This document shows positions 1-6,219 of a stretch of 7,909 bases of DNA, piece by piece. Made by a program: the position numbers and the translations under genes. Each line of letters begins with the position of its first letter. Position 1 is the stretch's first letter. Location of the stretch: positions 2,872-10,780 of the forward strand of contig DKMV01000230.1 of NCBI GenBank assembly GCA_002469605.1, read 5' to 3'. The DNA is from Leclercia sp. UBA7405 (lineage in GTDB: Bacteria > Pseudomonadota > Gammaproteobacteria > Enterobacterales > Enterobacteriaceae). The notes beneath the pieces were generated by a model. It saw only the letters and a program-made list of their open reading frames with translations. It was not told the DNA's origin and did not search any database.

Positions 1-419
1 TTCTCCAGCAGGCGGGAGACGCTTTCCGGCGTAAATTTCTTACCTTTCTGCAGCGCGGCCAGCGCTTTCGGCAGATCGGTCGGCGCACCTTGTTTCAGTA
101 CAATCCCTTCGATGTCGAGATCCAGCACGGCGCTTAAAATCGCCGGGTTGTTGTTCATGGTCAGAACAATGATCGACAGGCTCGGGAAGTGACGCTTGAT
201 GTATTTAATCAGCGTGATGCCGTCACCGTACTTATCCCCAGGCATGGAAAGATCGGTGATGAGCACGTGCGCATCAAGTTTCGGAAGGTTATTAATCAGT
301 GCTGTGGAGTCTTCAAATTCGCCAACTACATTCACCCACTCGATCTGCTCAAGTGATTTGCGAATACCGAACAGTACAATCGGATGGTCATCGGCAATAA
401 TTACGTTCATATTGTTCAT
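1..419 (-). CDS. rcsB: RcsB, response regulator of the Rcs phosphorelay (5' part; 3' end beyond the window)
   Basis: RcsB is the DNA-binding response regulator that receives phosphate from RcsD and controls capsule, flagella and envelope-stress genes, alone or with partners such as RcsA. The minus strand from 419 reads MNNMNVIIADDHPIVLFGIRK, as in E. coli RcsB. About 139 codons are present, covering the receiver domain: acidic pair Asp10/Asp11, phospho-acceptor Asp56 in ITDLSMPG, and the conserved Lys in IVLKQG. The fragment ends near PESVSRLLE, so the C-terminal LuxR-type helix-turn-helix is outside the window. I chose the ATG at 419 because the protein matches the family from residue 1; a second in-frame ATG lies three codons on. 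A modest AAGG (431-434) precedes the start by 11 nt. It lies 16 nt after rcsD, consistent with co-transcription. In relatives rcsB also has its own promoter inside rcsD; I could not place one here. Confidence 0.97.
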   Translation of the reverse strand, partial: MNNMNVIIADDHPIVLFGIRKSLEQIEWVNVVGEFEDSTALINNLPKLDAHVLITDLSMPGDKYGDGITLIKYIKRHFPSLSIIVLTMNNNPAILSAVLDLDIEGIVLKQGAPTDLPKALAALQKGKKFTPESVSRLLE

Positions 420-435
420 GTATAAGGCTACCTTG

Positions 436-3108
436 CTACAGCAAGCTTTTGACGTAAGCGTCAATGTCGCTGATGTATTTTTCTATGCTGTGTGCATCTT
501 TCTCACGAATAAGATGTTCCAGCGTTTCACATAATTGCTTGCCTGGAACCAGATTAAGCATGGCAAACACCCCTTTCAGTCGGTGTGCTGTCTGAGCCAG
601 CGCGGCGAAGTCGTTCGCAGCGGATTCAGTATACAACCTCTTAACATCATCTGGTACTGTGTCTACAAAGAGCGAATAATAACCGCTGGCATGAAGCTCG
701 GCATTTTCGTTGCCACCCAGCGGGGATTCCGGGCTCGCTTCCTGAGCCAGCTGCTCTTCTATAAGTTGTAGTACAGCTTCCTGCATAGCATTGCTCATAT
801 TAAAGTTGACGCGCATCTGCCCGGGGCCGATTTTGCGCACGCCTGACTCATCATCGCTTAAAAGCAAGCCGGAGGCAGTAAGATTAGACGGATTATCTGT
901 TAAAAAGAGATCATATTCTTGACTTGAAAGGCGCTCGTCCGGCGTGATGCAGCTCGCCCCCCAGTTTTCCAGCTGACGCACCACGATATTACGGATCTCA
1001 TTCGAGGTGATGTCGATCATCGCCACTACGTCATCCAGTAGACGTTCGTCATCCTCTGCATCCTGTGGATTCGCCGGCATTTTGACATGCAGGGAATAGC
1101 GGGTGCCCAGCGACTCGCGGGCCTTAATATTGAGATGGCCGCCCAGTTTGCGCGCCAGCTGATCGCACAGCCAGAAGGTGAGGGGATTCGCTTTGCCGTA
1201 GCTGTCTTGCTGCGTCTCGTTGAGGAACGGGAAGTGCAGGTTATCGATCTCGCTGAGCGTGACCCCTTCGCCGGTATCAAGTATACGGAAGGTCAGGCGA
1301 TCGTCGGCCGACTCATCGATACTCACCTCCAGGGTAATTTTGCCAATGGAAGTGGTGGTAACCGCGTACTGGATCAGCAGCAGCAGGATCCGGCGCAGGG
1401 CATCGCGATCGCCGTGGCGCTGATCGTTGGCCGGCAGCGGATTGTTGATCAGCAGCTGCAAGCCTTTACGCTTGATAACTGGCAGTACCTCCGGCACCAC
1501 TTCGTCGATTAAATCCTGAATAGAGAAGAGGGTCGGGCTGCTCTTCCAGCCGTCATTCTCCAGCATATTCGCCAGCTGAATTTCATCCACCAGCCGCACC
1601 AGGCTATCCGCCTGGCTGGCGATTTTATTGCTGTCCGGCGCGTTCAGGTTCGCCGCGTCGCTGGCCAGCGTCTTCAGCGGCAGCTTAAAGGCGTCGCCGA
1701 TATTCTGCATAAAGGCCGCGCGGCCCTGCTGGTTCTTCTCATAGAGGCGCTGCGCCTGCTTGAGCTTCTTATTCACCAGCACTTCCCGATCCTGATCGCG
1801 AATAATGAAGATCTGGGTGCGGGAGGCCACTTGGCTGCGGAACTGACGGATTTCGTACAGCTCATTATTGATGGTGGCCTGAATCACCCCCTGATGCTGA
1901 TCTGCCATGGTGGTGATATTTTGCAGATTAAGGTGCGGCAGCAGGTGATCGGCAATCTTATTACTGATAATGGTGCGGTTGGCCTCCTGGTCATGCACCA
2001 GCAGGCCAAGGGGCAGCACCGAAACAATCTCTTCGTTCAATGCCCGCAGGACCCGCAGCTCGTTGCTGGAGCCGGTAGTGGCCGGCACGTCGCTCTGGCG
2101 GCCCGGCAGGGTGCGGAAGGTGCTGTAACCAAAGAGCGCCAGCGCCAGCAGGCCGATGTTCAGCAGCAGCGGCAGAAGAATATTTTGCAGGGTATCCAGC
2201 AGCAGCGTACCGAAAGGCACCTGCCACACCAAGCGCATGCCGGTGCTGTTCACGGAAGAGGCGATCTCAATTTTAGAGCCGTTAAACGAGATGGCCACGC
2301 TGTCCGGGCTTTCTTTATCCTGCGGCGCCCGCAGGTTTTGCGTGGCGGTATCCGGCTCGAGGCGGAAGCTGTCCAGCGGCATATCCGGCGGGATCAGATC
2401 GTTAATCGGCAGATCGAAAGCCACGACCGTCGCCAGGTGCCCCGGCTGGTTAAAGGTGGTGCGCAGGGTAAAGTAGTAGCCGTTCTGCCACGCAAGGCGG
2501 CGCAGGGAGGAGAAGCTCTCCCGCTCATCCAGCGCGTTGGCCTGCTGTAGCATCTCTGCCCGGCGGGAATCGACGATATTGCCGACGTTGGTCTCTTTAA
2601 AGCCGGAGGAGAGATCTTTCAGCGGCAGGGTAGAGACCAGGATCATGCTGTTATCCTGGCCGTTAAGATAGTACATCGACCAGGGGATAGTTTCAGCGCC
2701 CCACAGGGTGTCGAGATAGGTTGAGATGCGCTGGGTCATCTCAAGGGTGGTGCTGTCGTGCGAGCCGAAGATTAGCGCTTCGGTTTTACGACGGGTCTTC
2801 TCCAGGTAATAGACATCCTGCTTTAGCCGCGTCTCCTGCAGCCCTTCGCCGGAGGCGTTGCCCGGCGTGGCGGCAATGTTGTCGTAAATCTGCCAGGTGG
2901 TATAGCGCCAGGTATCAATTCGTTTATGCAGGTCGTGGGTAATGTCGACAATCTGATAGCTACGATCCTTTAACCAGGCGTTGACCGCGCTCTGTACCAT
3001 GACGCCCAGGGTGACCAGCAGCACAATAATAAGAAGAAGGAAGAAACGGGTTATGCTGCCCGGAAGCAGAGAAAATTTATTCGCGGCTGTGGTTTCAGAC
3101 TGACTCAT
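436..3108 (-). CDS. rcsD: RcsD, inner-membrane phosphotransfer protein of the Rcs phosphorelay
   Basis: RcsD carries phosphate from the hybrid kinase RcsC to RcsB. The 890-residue product has the same length as E. coli RcsD and is closely similar throughout. Visible parts in order: short cytoplasmic N-terminus, membrane segment about 21-43, periplasmic domain about 44-304, second membrane segment about 305-328, a kinase-like region about 440-680, the RcsB-binding (ABL-type) region about 690-795, and a C-terminal HPt domain about 803-890 with phospho-acceptor His842 in TAHRLKGVF. The kinase core is degenerate, as is usual for RcsD: where active kinases have SHE(I/L)R this has GDAFK (471-475), so there is no phospho-acceptor histidine in that module, although DTGEG (611-615) survives. 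The start matches the E. coli N-terminus, but no strong Shine-Dalgarno is visible, suggesting modest translation. It stops with TAG 16 nt before rcsB. Confidence 0.98.
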   Translation of the reverse strand: MSQSETTAANKFSLLPGSITRFFLLLIIVLLVTLGVMVQSAVNAWLKDRSYQIVDITHDLHKRIDTWRYTTWQIYDNIAATPGNASGEGLQETRLKQDVYYLEKTRRKTEALIFGSHDSTTLEMTQRISTYLDTLWGAETIPWSMYYLNGQDNSMILVSTLPLKDLSSGFKETNVGNIVDSRRAEMLQQANALDERESFSSLRRLAWQNGYYFTLRTTFNQPGHLATVVAFDLPINDLIPPDMPLDSFRLEPDTATQNLRAPQDKESPDSVAISFNGSKIEIASSVNSTGMRLVWQVPFGTLLLDTLQNILLPLLLNIGLLALALFGYSTFRTLPGRQSDVPATTGSSNELRVLRALNEEIVSVLPLGLLVHDQEANRTIISNKIADHLLPHLNLQNITTMADQHQGVIQATINNELYEIRQFRSQVASRTQIFIIRDQDREVLVNKKLKQAQRLYEKNQQGRAAFMQNIGDAFKLPLKTLASDAANLNAPDSNKIASQADSLVRLVDEIQLANMLENDGWKSSPTLFSIQDLIDEVVPEVLPVIKRKGLQLLINNPLPANDQRHGDRDALRRILLLLIQYAVTTTSIGKITLEVSIDESADDRLTFRILDTGEGVTLSEIDNLHFPFLNETQQDSYGKANPLTFWLCDQLARKLGGHLNIKARESLGTRYSLHVKMPANPQDAEDDERLLDDVVAMIDITSNEIRNIVVRQLENWGASCITPDERLSSQEYDLFLTDNPSNLTASGLLLSDDESGVRKIGPGQMRVNFNMSNAMQEAVLQLIEEQLAQEASPESPLGGNENAELHASGYYSLFVDTVPDDVKRLYTESAANDFAALAQTAHRLKGVFAMLNLVPGKQLCETLEHLIREKDAHSIEKYISDIDAYVKSLL

Positions 3109-3430
3109 TGCTATGTTTAACCCGTTGTGGCTACGCTTCTGGCGGAAAGGGCAGTATAAAGGGTAATACCCGAAATTCCAGCGCCACGCTGTCGAATCTC
3201 CCCACTTTTTATGCCTGCAACGCCCGACCCAACGGCTGCGTTAAATCTGTACGCCTGCGCTTATTCTGTACAAATAAGAGACAAAACAGAGAAAAAATAG
3301 CACGGAATAACAAGAAATTGCATTAACCATGGAATTCGCATGGCGTTTATAAATTTTTTTATAATTAATTAATAGTCGTTATAATTTCGCAGGGGTAGCA
3401 CAAAAAATTTACTTTTGTGTTGCGAGGTAC
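3109..3430. other. Intergenic region between rcsD and micF
   Basis: This 322-nt stretch has no credible gene. The rcsD-proximal part is of mixed composition and holds the candidate rcsD promoter. From about 3270 to 3420 it is markedly AT-rich, with runs such as AATTAATTAAT. It contains a direct repeat TCTGTAC (3246-3252 and 3265-3271, 19 bp apart), an 11-bp palindrome GGGTAATACCC (3161-3171), and an inverted repeat CACAAAA/TTTTGTG (3399-3405/3413-3419) just beyond the micF terminator. An open frame at 3108-3326 on the plus strand has no ribosome-binding site or recognisable protein and was not called. Confidence 0.6.
3153..3181 (-). promoter_or_regulatory. Candidate rcsD promoter
   Basis: On the minus strand a TATACT hexamer (3153-3158, five of six consensus) is followed about 7 nt later by a plausible start near 3146, giving a leader of about 37 nt before rcsD. 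With a 17-bp spacer the -35 would be CTGGAA (3176-3181, only three of six), so it may need an activator. A palindrome GGGTAATACCC (3161-3171) sits in the spacer. This is pattern matching only. Confidence 0.4.
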
Positions 3431-3458
3431 AAAAAAAAACCGAATGCTGGGCATTCGG
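3431..3458 (-). terminator. MicF intrinsic terminator
   Basis: Read on the minus strand, CCGAATGC and GCATTCGG form a perfect 8-bp stem with loop CCA, followed by nine T. It is the 3' end of the sRNA and probably its Hfq-binding U-tail. Confidence 0.92.
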
Positions 3459-3524
3459 CTCAATTAGGGATAAACAGACATTCGAATTTGAATGACGGTA
3501 ATAAATAAAGTTAATGATGATAGC
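3431..3524 (-). ncRNA. micF: MicF small regulatory RNA
   Basis: MicF is an Hfq-dependent antisense RNA that pairs with the ompF leader and blocks its translation. On the minus strand the first 36 nt from 3524 (starting GCTATCATCATTAACTTTAT) agree with E. coli MicF as I recall it; this is the ompF-pairing arm. The middle region differs but keeps a CATTC/GAATG hairpin (3479-3483 with 3490-3494). The 3' end is an intrinsic terminator: an 8-bp stem (3440-3447/3451-3458), a 3-nt loop and nine U residues. Length, 93-94 nt, equals that of E. coli. Its position, divergent from ompC and upstream of rcsD, is the conserved one. No long protein is encoded. The 5' end is set by alignment to E. coli; the exact last U is uncertain by a base or so. 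Confidence 0.95.
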
Positions 3525-3531
3525 GAGATAT

Positions 3532-3537
3532 ATTTTA
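3532..3537 (-). promoter_or_regulatory. micF promoter -10 element
   Basis: TAAAAT on the minus strand ends 7 nt before the MicF 5' end at 3524. The hexamer at the -35 position (AAAACA, 3555-3560) is a poor consensus match and is overlapped by the marbox, as expected for an activator-dependent promoter. Confidence 0.7.
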
Positions 3538-3555
3538 GACGTACTATAAGCTTTT

Positions 3556-3575
3556 GTTTTGTCAATCAGTGCTAT
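3556..3575 (-). promoter_or_regulatory. Marbox (MarA/SoxS/Rob site) of the micF promoter
   Basis: The minus strand reads ATAGCACTGATTGACAAAAC. Against the published degenerate marbox AYNGCACNNWNNRYYAAAYN all specified positions match except two near the 3' end. Its centre lies about 41 bp upstream of the MicF start, overlapping the -35 region, which is the class II geometry used by MarA, SoxS and Rob. It would couple oxidative and antibiotic stress to micF induction and hence OmpF loss. Confidence 0.8.
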
Positions 3576-3678
3576 AAATTATGCGCACTTAATTTATTGA
3601 AAATAAAGCTATTTAATCTTGATTTTAAAACGCTGCCTAAATTTTTAACGGATCGTGCCGTAAAAAAGTTCCCTGATT

Positions 3679-3739
3679 CTTACACTCTGAAACATCTATA
3701 CCGCCAACTGAAACATCTTCAAAGTTTTCGTATCATATT
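3679..3739 (+). promoter_or_regulatory. Three tandem OmpR boxes (C1, C2, C3) upstream of ompC
   Basis: Three 20-bp OmpR sites align with E. coli C1-C3: 3679-3698, 3700-3719 and 3720-3739. C1 and C2 share the core TGAAACATCT, spaced 21 bp apart (two helical turns); C3 contains the looser GTATCATATT. Box order and spacing match the E. coli ompC promoter. Phosphorylated OmpR binding here activates ompC at high osmolarity. Confidence 0.88.
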
Positions 3740-3743
3740 CCCG

Positions 3744-3772
3744 TTGGATTATTCTGTGTTTTTGCGGAGAAT
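3744..3772 (+). promoter_or_regulatory. ompC promoter (-35 TTGGAT, -10 GAGAAT)
   Basis: TTGGAT (3744-3749) and GAGAAT (3767-3772) are separated by 17 bp and correspond to the main E. coli ompC promoter. The weak -10 fits OmpR dependence from boxes directly upstream. Transcription would start around 3778-3780, giving a leader of about 70 nt, roughly 10 nt shorter than in E. coli. Confidence 0.8.
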
Positions 3773-3783
3773 GAATCGGCCAA

Positions 3784-3804
3784 CTGGTTAAGAGGGTTAA
3801 TCAG
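3784..3804 (+). promoter_or_regulatory. Hairpin in the ompC mRNA leader
   Basis: CTGGTTAA (3784-3791) can pair with TTAATCAG (3797-3804) as an 8-bp stem, with one G-U wobble and loop GAGGG. E. coli has an equivalent stem with a fully Watson-Crick pairing at that position, so the structure appears maintained. It sits at the start of the transcript and could stabilise the mRNA or affect Hfq/sRNA control; the function is not shown by sequence. Confidence 0.55.
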
Positions 3805-3847
3805 TAAGCAGTGGTAATAATAAGGCATATAACAGAGGGTAATAAAA

Positions 3848-4972
3848 ATGAAAGTTAAAGTACTGTCCCTCCTGGTACCAGCTCTGCTGGTAGCGGGCGC
3901 AGCAAATGCGGCTGAAATTTATAACAAAGACGGCAACAAATTAGATCTCTTCGGTAAAGTGGATGGCCTGCACTATTTCTCTGATGACAACGGCAGCGAT
4001 GGCGATCAGACCTATATGCGTATCGGCTTTAAAGGGGAAACTCAGGTTAATGACCAGCTGACCGGCTATGGTCAGTGGGAGTACCAGGTTCAGGGCAACA
4101 CTTCTGAAAGTGATAACCAGTCCTGGACGCGTGTGGCCTTCGCAGGCCTGAAATTTGGCGACGCAGGCTCTTTCGATTACGGTCGTAACTACGGCGTGAT
4201 TTATGACGTCACCTCCTGGACCGACGTGCTGCCGGAATTCGGCGGCGACACCTACGGCGCAGACAACTTCCTGCAGTCCCGCGGCAACGGCATGGCAACC
4301 TACCGCAGCCAGGACTTCTTCGGTCTGGTTGAGGGGCTGAACTTTGCCCTGCAGTATCAGGGTGCAAACGGCAGCGTCAGCGGTGAAAACGTTGGCGGCC
4401 GCAGCCTGCTGAAACAGAACGGCGACGGCTATGGCGCCTCCCTGACTTACGATCTGGGCGAAGGCTTCAGCATCGGTGGTGCCGTGGCTTCCTCCAAACG
4501 TACCGCAGACCAGAACGCGGCAGACGTTTATGGCGACGGCGATCGCGCTAACGTCTACACCGGCGGCCTGAAATATGACGCCAACAACGTTTACCTGGCG
4601 GCGCAGTACTCTCAGACCTACAACGCAACCCGCTTTGGTACCTCTAACGGCAGCAGCCCCTCAGATGCCTTCGGCTTCGCCGATAAAGCGCAGAACTTCG
4701 AAGTGGTTGCTCAGTACCAGTTCGACTTCGGCCTGCGTCCGTCCGTGGCGTACCTGCAATCCAAAGGTAAAGATATCAGCAACGGCACCGCCAACTTCGG
4801 CGATCAGGATCTGCTGAAATATGTTGATGTTGGTGCTACTTACTACTTCAACAAAAACATGTCCACCTACGTGGATTACAAAATCAACCTGCTGGATGAT
4901 AACGCCTTCACCCGTGACGCCGGTATCGCTACTGACGATATCGTTGCGCTGGGCCTGGTTTACCAGTTCTAA
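3848..4972 (+). CDS. ompC: OmpC, general porin (OmpK36-like)
   Basis: OmpC is a trimeric 16-stranded outer-membrane porin passing small hydrophilic solutes and many beta-lactams. The 374-residue precursor has a 21-residue signal peptide ending in AGAANA before the mature AEIYNKDGN start, and ends in phenylalanine (GLVYQF), the signature recognised by the Bam complex. The constriction loop L3 is typical, with [18 protein letters not shown] around 120-137, and shows no two-residue Gly-Asp or Thr-Asp insertion after PEFGG like those in resistance-linked OmpK36 variants. The loop after [10 protein letters not shown] (about residues 258-275) is Ser/Gly/Pro-rich and longer than in E. coli, resembling Klebsiella OmpK36. 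Start: AGAGGG (3834-3839) lies 8 nt upstream of the ATG, and the preceding GCATATAACAGAGGG segment, known in E. coli as the MicC target, is conserved. Transcribed alone, with its own promoter and terminator. Confidence 0.98.
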   Translation: MKVKVLSLLVPALLVAGAANAAEIYNKDGNKLDLFGKVDGLHYFSDDNGSDGDQTYMRIGFKGETQVNDQLTGYGQWEYQVQGNTSESDNQSWTRVAFAGLKFGDAGSFDYGRNYGVIYDVTSWTDVLPEFGGDTYGADNFLQSRGNGMATYRSQDFFGLVEGLNFALQYQGANGSVSGENVGGRSLLKQNGDGYGASLTYDLGEGFSIGGAVASSKRTADQNAADVYGDGDRANVYTGGLKYDANNVYLAAQYSQTYNATRFGTSNGSSPSDAFGFADKAQNFEVVAQYQFDFGLRPSVAYLQSKGKDISNGTANFGDQDLLKYVDVGATYYFNKNMSTYVDYKINLLDDNAFTRDAGIATDDIVALGLVYQF

Positions 4973-4989
4973 GCCACGTCTTTTCAGGC

Positions 4990-5015
4990 AAAAGGGGCCT
5001 TGTGGCCCCTTTTTT
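4990..5015 (+). terminator. ompC intrinsic terminator
   Basis: GGGGCC (4994-4999) pairs with GGCCCC (5004-5009) across a TTGT loop; flanking A and T runs extend the stem, and six T (5010-5015) follow. It starts 17 nt after the ompC stop and separates the highly expressed porin from apbE. Confidence 0.93.
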
Positions 5016-5032
5016 CATGCCGGCAATCGGCT

Positions 5033-5061
5033 CTTACAAACGCAATTTTTTGGTGTACTCT
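5033..5061 (+). promoter_or_regulatory. Candidate apbE promoter
   Basis: CTTACA (5033-5038, four of six) and TACTCT (5056-5061, three of six) are 17 bp apart, between the ompC terminator and apbE. The match is weak, but some promoter is expected here because a strong terminator precedes the gene. Confidence 0.35.
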
Positions 5062-5091
5062 TGCCGGTCTCAGGCCAGAGGATAATAACGA

Positions 5092-6147
5092 ATGGAAATG
5101 ACTTTTCTGCGTGCCGGCTTATTGTCGGCGCTTTTGCTGTTAACAGCATGCGATACCTCCACCTCTCCGGCAAAAAGCGCCGCGCCTGCGGCAACGGTGC
5201 TGGAAGGTAAAACGATGGGCACTTTCTGGCGCGTCAGCGTGATGAATGTTGATAAAAACCGTGCCGAGGAGCTGCGCACGAAGATCCAGACCCGGCTGGA
5301 TGCGGACGACCAGCTGCTCTCGACCTGGAAAAACGACTCGGCGTTGATGCGCTTTAACCACTCCCGCAGTACCGCGCCATGGCCGGTCAGCGAGGCGATG
5401 GCGGATATCGTCACCGAATCCCTGCGCGTGGGCCATAAAACCCTGGGGGCAATGGATATTACCGTGGGCCCGCTGGTGAACCTGTGGGGCTTTGGTCCGG
5501 ACAAACAGCCGGTGAAGACGCCCGATCAGGCGCAGATTGACGATGCCCGGGGGCGCACCGGCCTGCAGCATCTGAGCGTGATCTACCAGTACGGCCAGCA
5601 GTATCTGGAAAAAGATATTCCCGACCTTTTTGTCGATCTCTCAACCGTCGGCGAAGGTTATGCCGCCGATCACCTGGCCGCCCTGATGGCGGAAGAGGGG
5701 ATCCCTCGCTATCTGGTCTCGGTGGGCGGCGCGCTCGCCAGCCGCGGCATGAATGCCAGCGGCAAACCCTGGCGGGTGGCGATCCAGAAACCGACCGATG
5801 AGCAGAACGCGGTACAGGCCATTGTCGATATTAACGGTCATGGCATCAGTACCTCCGGTAGCTACCGCAACTACTATGAGCTCGACGGCAAACGCATCTC
5901 ACACGTAATCGACCCTAAGAGCGGCCGGCCCATTACCCACAATCTGGTGTCGGTAACGGTCATCGCCCCGACCGCGCTGGAAGCCGATGCCTGGGACACC
6001 GGGCTGATGGTGCTGGGGCCGGAAAAAGCCAAAGAGATCGTGCGCCAGGAAAATCTGGCGGTCTATATGATCACGCGTGAAGGTGACGGCTTTAAAACCT
6101 GGATGTCGCCCCAGTTCAAAAGCTATCTGGTAAGCGGACAGAATTAA
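5092..6147 (+). CDS. apbE: ApbE, FAD:protein FMN transferase (lipoprotein)
   Basis: ApbE covalently attaches FMN, taken from FAD, to threonines of target flavoproteins such as the NqrB/NqrC and RnfD/RnfG subunits, outside the cytoplasmic membrane. The 351-residue product equals E. coli ApbE in length. It begins with a lipoprotein signal peptide and lipobox LTAC, placing the acylated cysteine at residue 20. Asp21 follows directly, the +2 residue that usually keeps lipoproteins in the inner membrane. Family motifs include LEGKTMGTFWRV (38-48), MDITVGPLVNLWGFGP (121-136), STSGSYRN (253-260), HVIDPKSGRP (271-280) and ALEADAWDT (295-303). Start: AGAGG (5077-5081) lies 10 nt upstream; a second in-frame ATG at 5098 would have much poorer spacing. 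The last codons double as the Ada box of the next operon. No terminator is visible after the stop, so readthrough into ada is possible. Confidence 0.97.
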   Translation: MEMTFLRAGLLSALLLLTACDTSTSPAKSAAPAATVLEGKTMGTFWRVSVMNVDKNRAEELRTKIQTRLDADDQLLSTWKNDSALMRFNHSRSTAPWPVSEAMADIVTESLRVGHKTLGAMDITVGPLVNLWGFGPDKQPVKTPDQAQIDDARGRTGLQHLSVIYQYGQQYLEKDIPDLFVDLSTVGEGYAADHLAALMAEEGIPRYLVSVGGALASRGMNASGKPWRVAIQKPTDEQNAVQAIVDINGHGISTSGSYRNYYELDGKRISHVIDPKSGRPITHNLVSVTVIAPTALEADAWDTGLMVLGPEKAKEIVRQENLAVYMITREGDGFKTWMSPQFKSYLVSGQN

Positions 6148-6154
6148 AAAGCAA
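6142..6154 (+). promoter_or_regulatory. Ada box of the ada-alkB promoter
   Basis: AATTAAAAAGCAA has the A-box AAT and B-box GCAA separated by 6 nt, exactly the layout of the E. coli ada operator (AAT, six bases, GCAA). It covers the last apbE codon and stop (AAT TAA). Self-methylated Ada binds here to activate its own operon. Confidence 0.88.
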
Positions 6155-6166
6155 GGTTGCGGGTGT

Positions 6167-6196
6167 AAGTCCGGTGGCGCAAGGGCAGGGTAGGAG
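6167..6196 (+). promoter_or_regulatory. ada promoter, Ada-dependent
   Basis: Aligned by distance from the B-box to the E. coli ada promoter, the -35 position (12 nt after GCAA) is AAGTCC (6167-6172) and the -10 position 18 bp later is TAGGAG (6191-6196; E. coli TAAAGG). Spacing is kept while both hexamers are poor, as expected if transcription needs methylated Ada. TATGCT (6197-6202) is an alternative -10 but would leave a very short leader. Confidence 0.55.
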
Positions 6197-6219
6197 TATG
6201 CTTACTGAAGGAGCGCATC

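Noticed and set aside
1831..2550. 239-codon open frame antisense to rcsD
   Set aside because: Gln/Arg-rich shadow of a GC-rich gene on the other strand, with no recognisable motif or Shine-Dalgarno.
3108..3326. 72-codon plus-strand open frame upstream of rcsD
   Set aside because: It starts across the rcsD start codon, lacks a ribosome-binding site, and its translation looks like non-coding sequence; it is promoter and leader DNA.
3600..3625. Possible IHF site in the AT-rich DNA between micF and ompC
   Set aside because: TTGATT is present but the YAA half at the required distance is absent, so the consensus is not met.
3492..3791. 99-codon plus-strand open frame between micF and ompC
   Set aside because: It runs antisense to the 5' end of micF and through the OmpR boxes and ompC promoter; the region is better explained by those regulatory elements.
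6157..6182. TTGCG/CGCAA inverted repeat and a second GCGCAA in the ada leader region
   Set aside because: Only a 5-bp stem with a 16-nt loop, and the second GCAA has no AAT at the required distance, so it is not a second Ada box.
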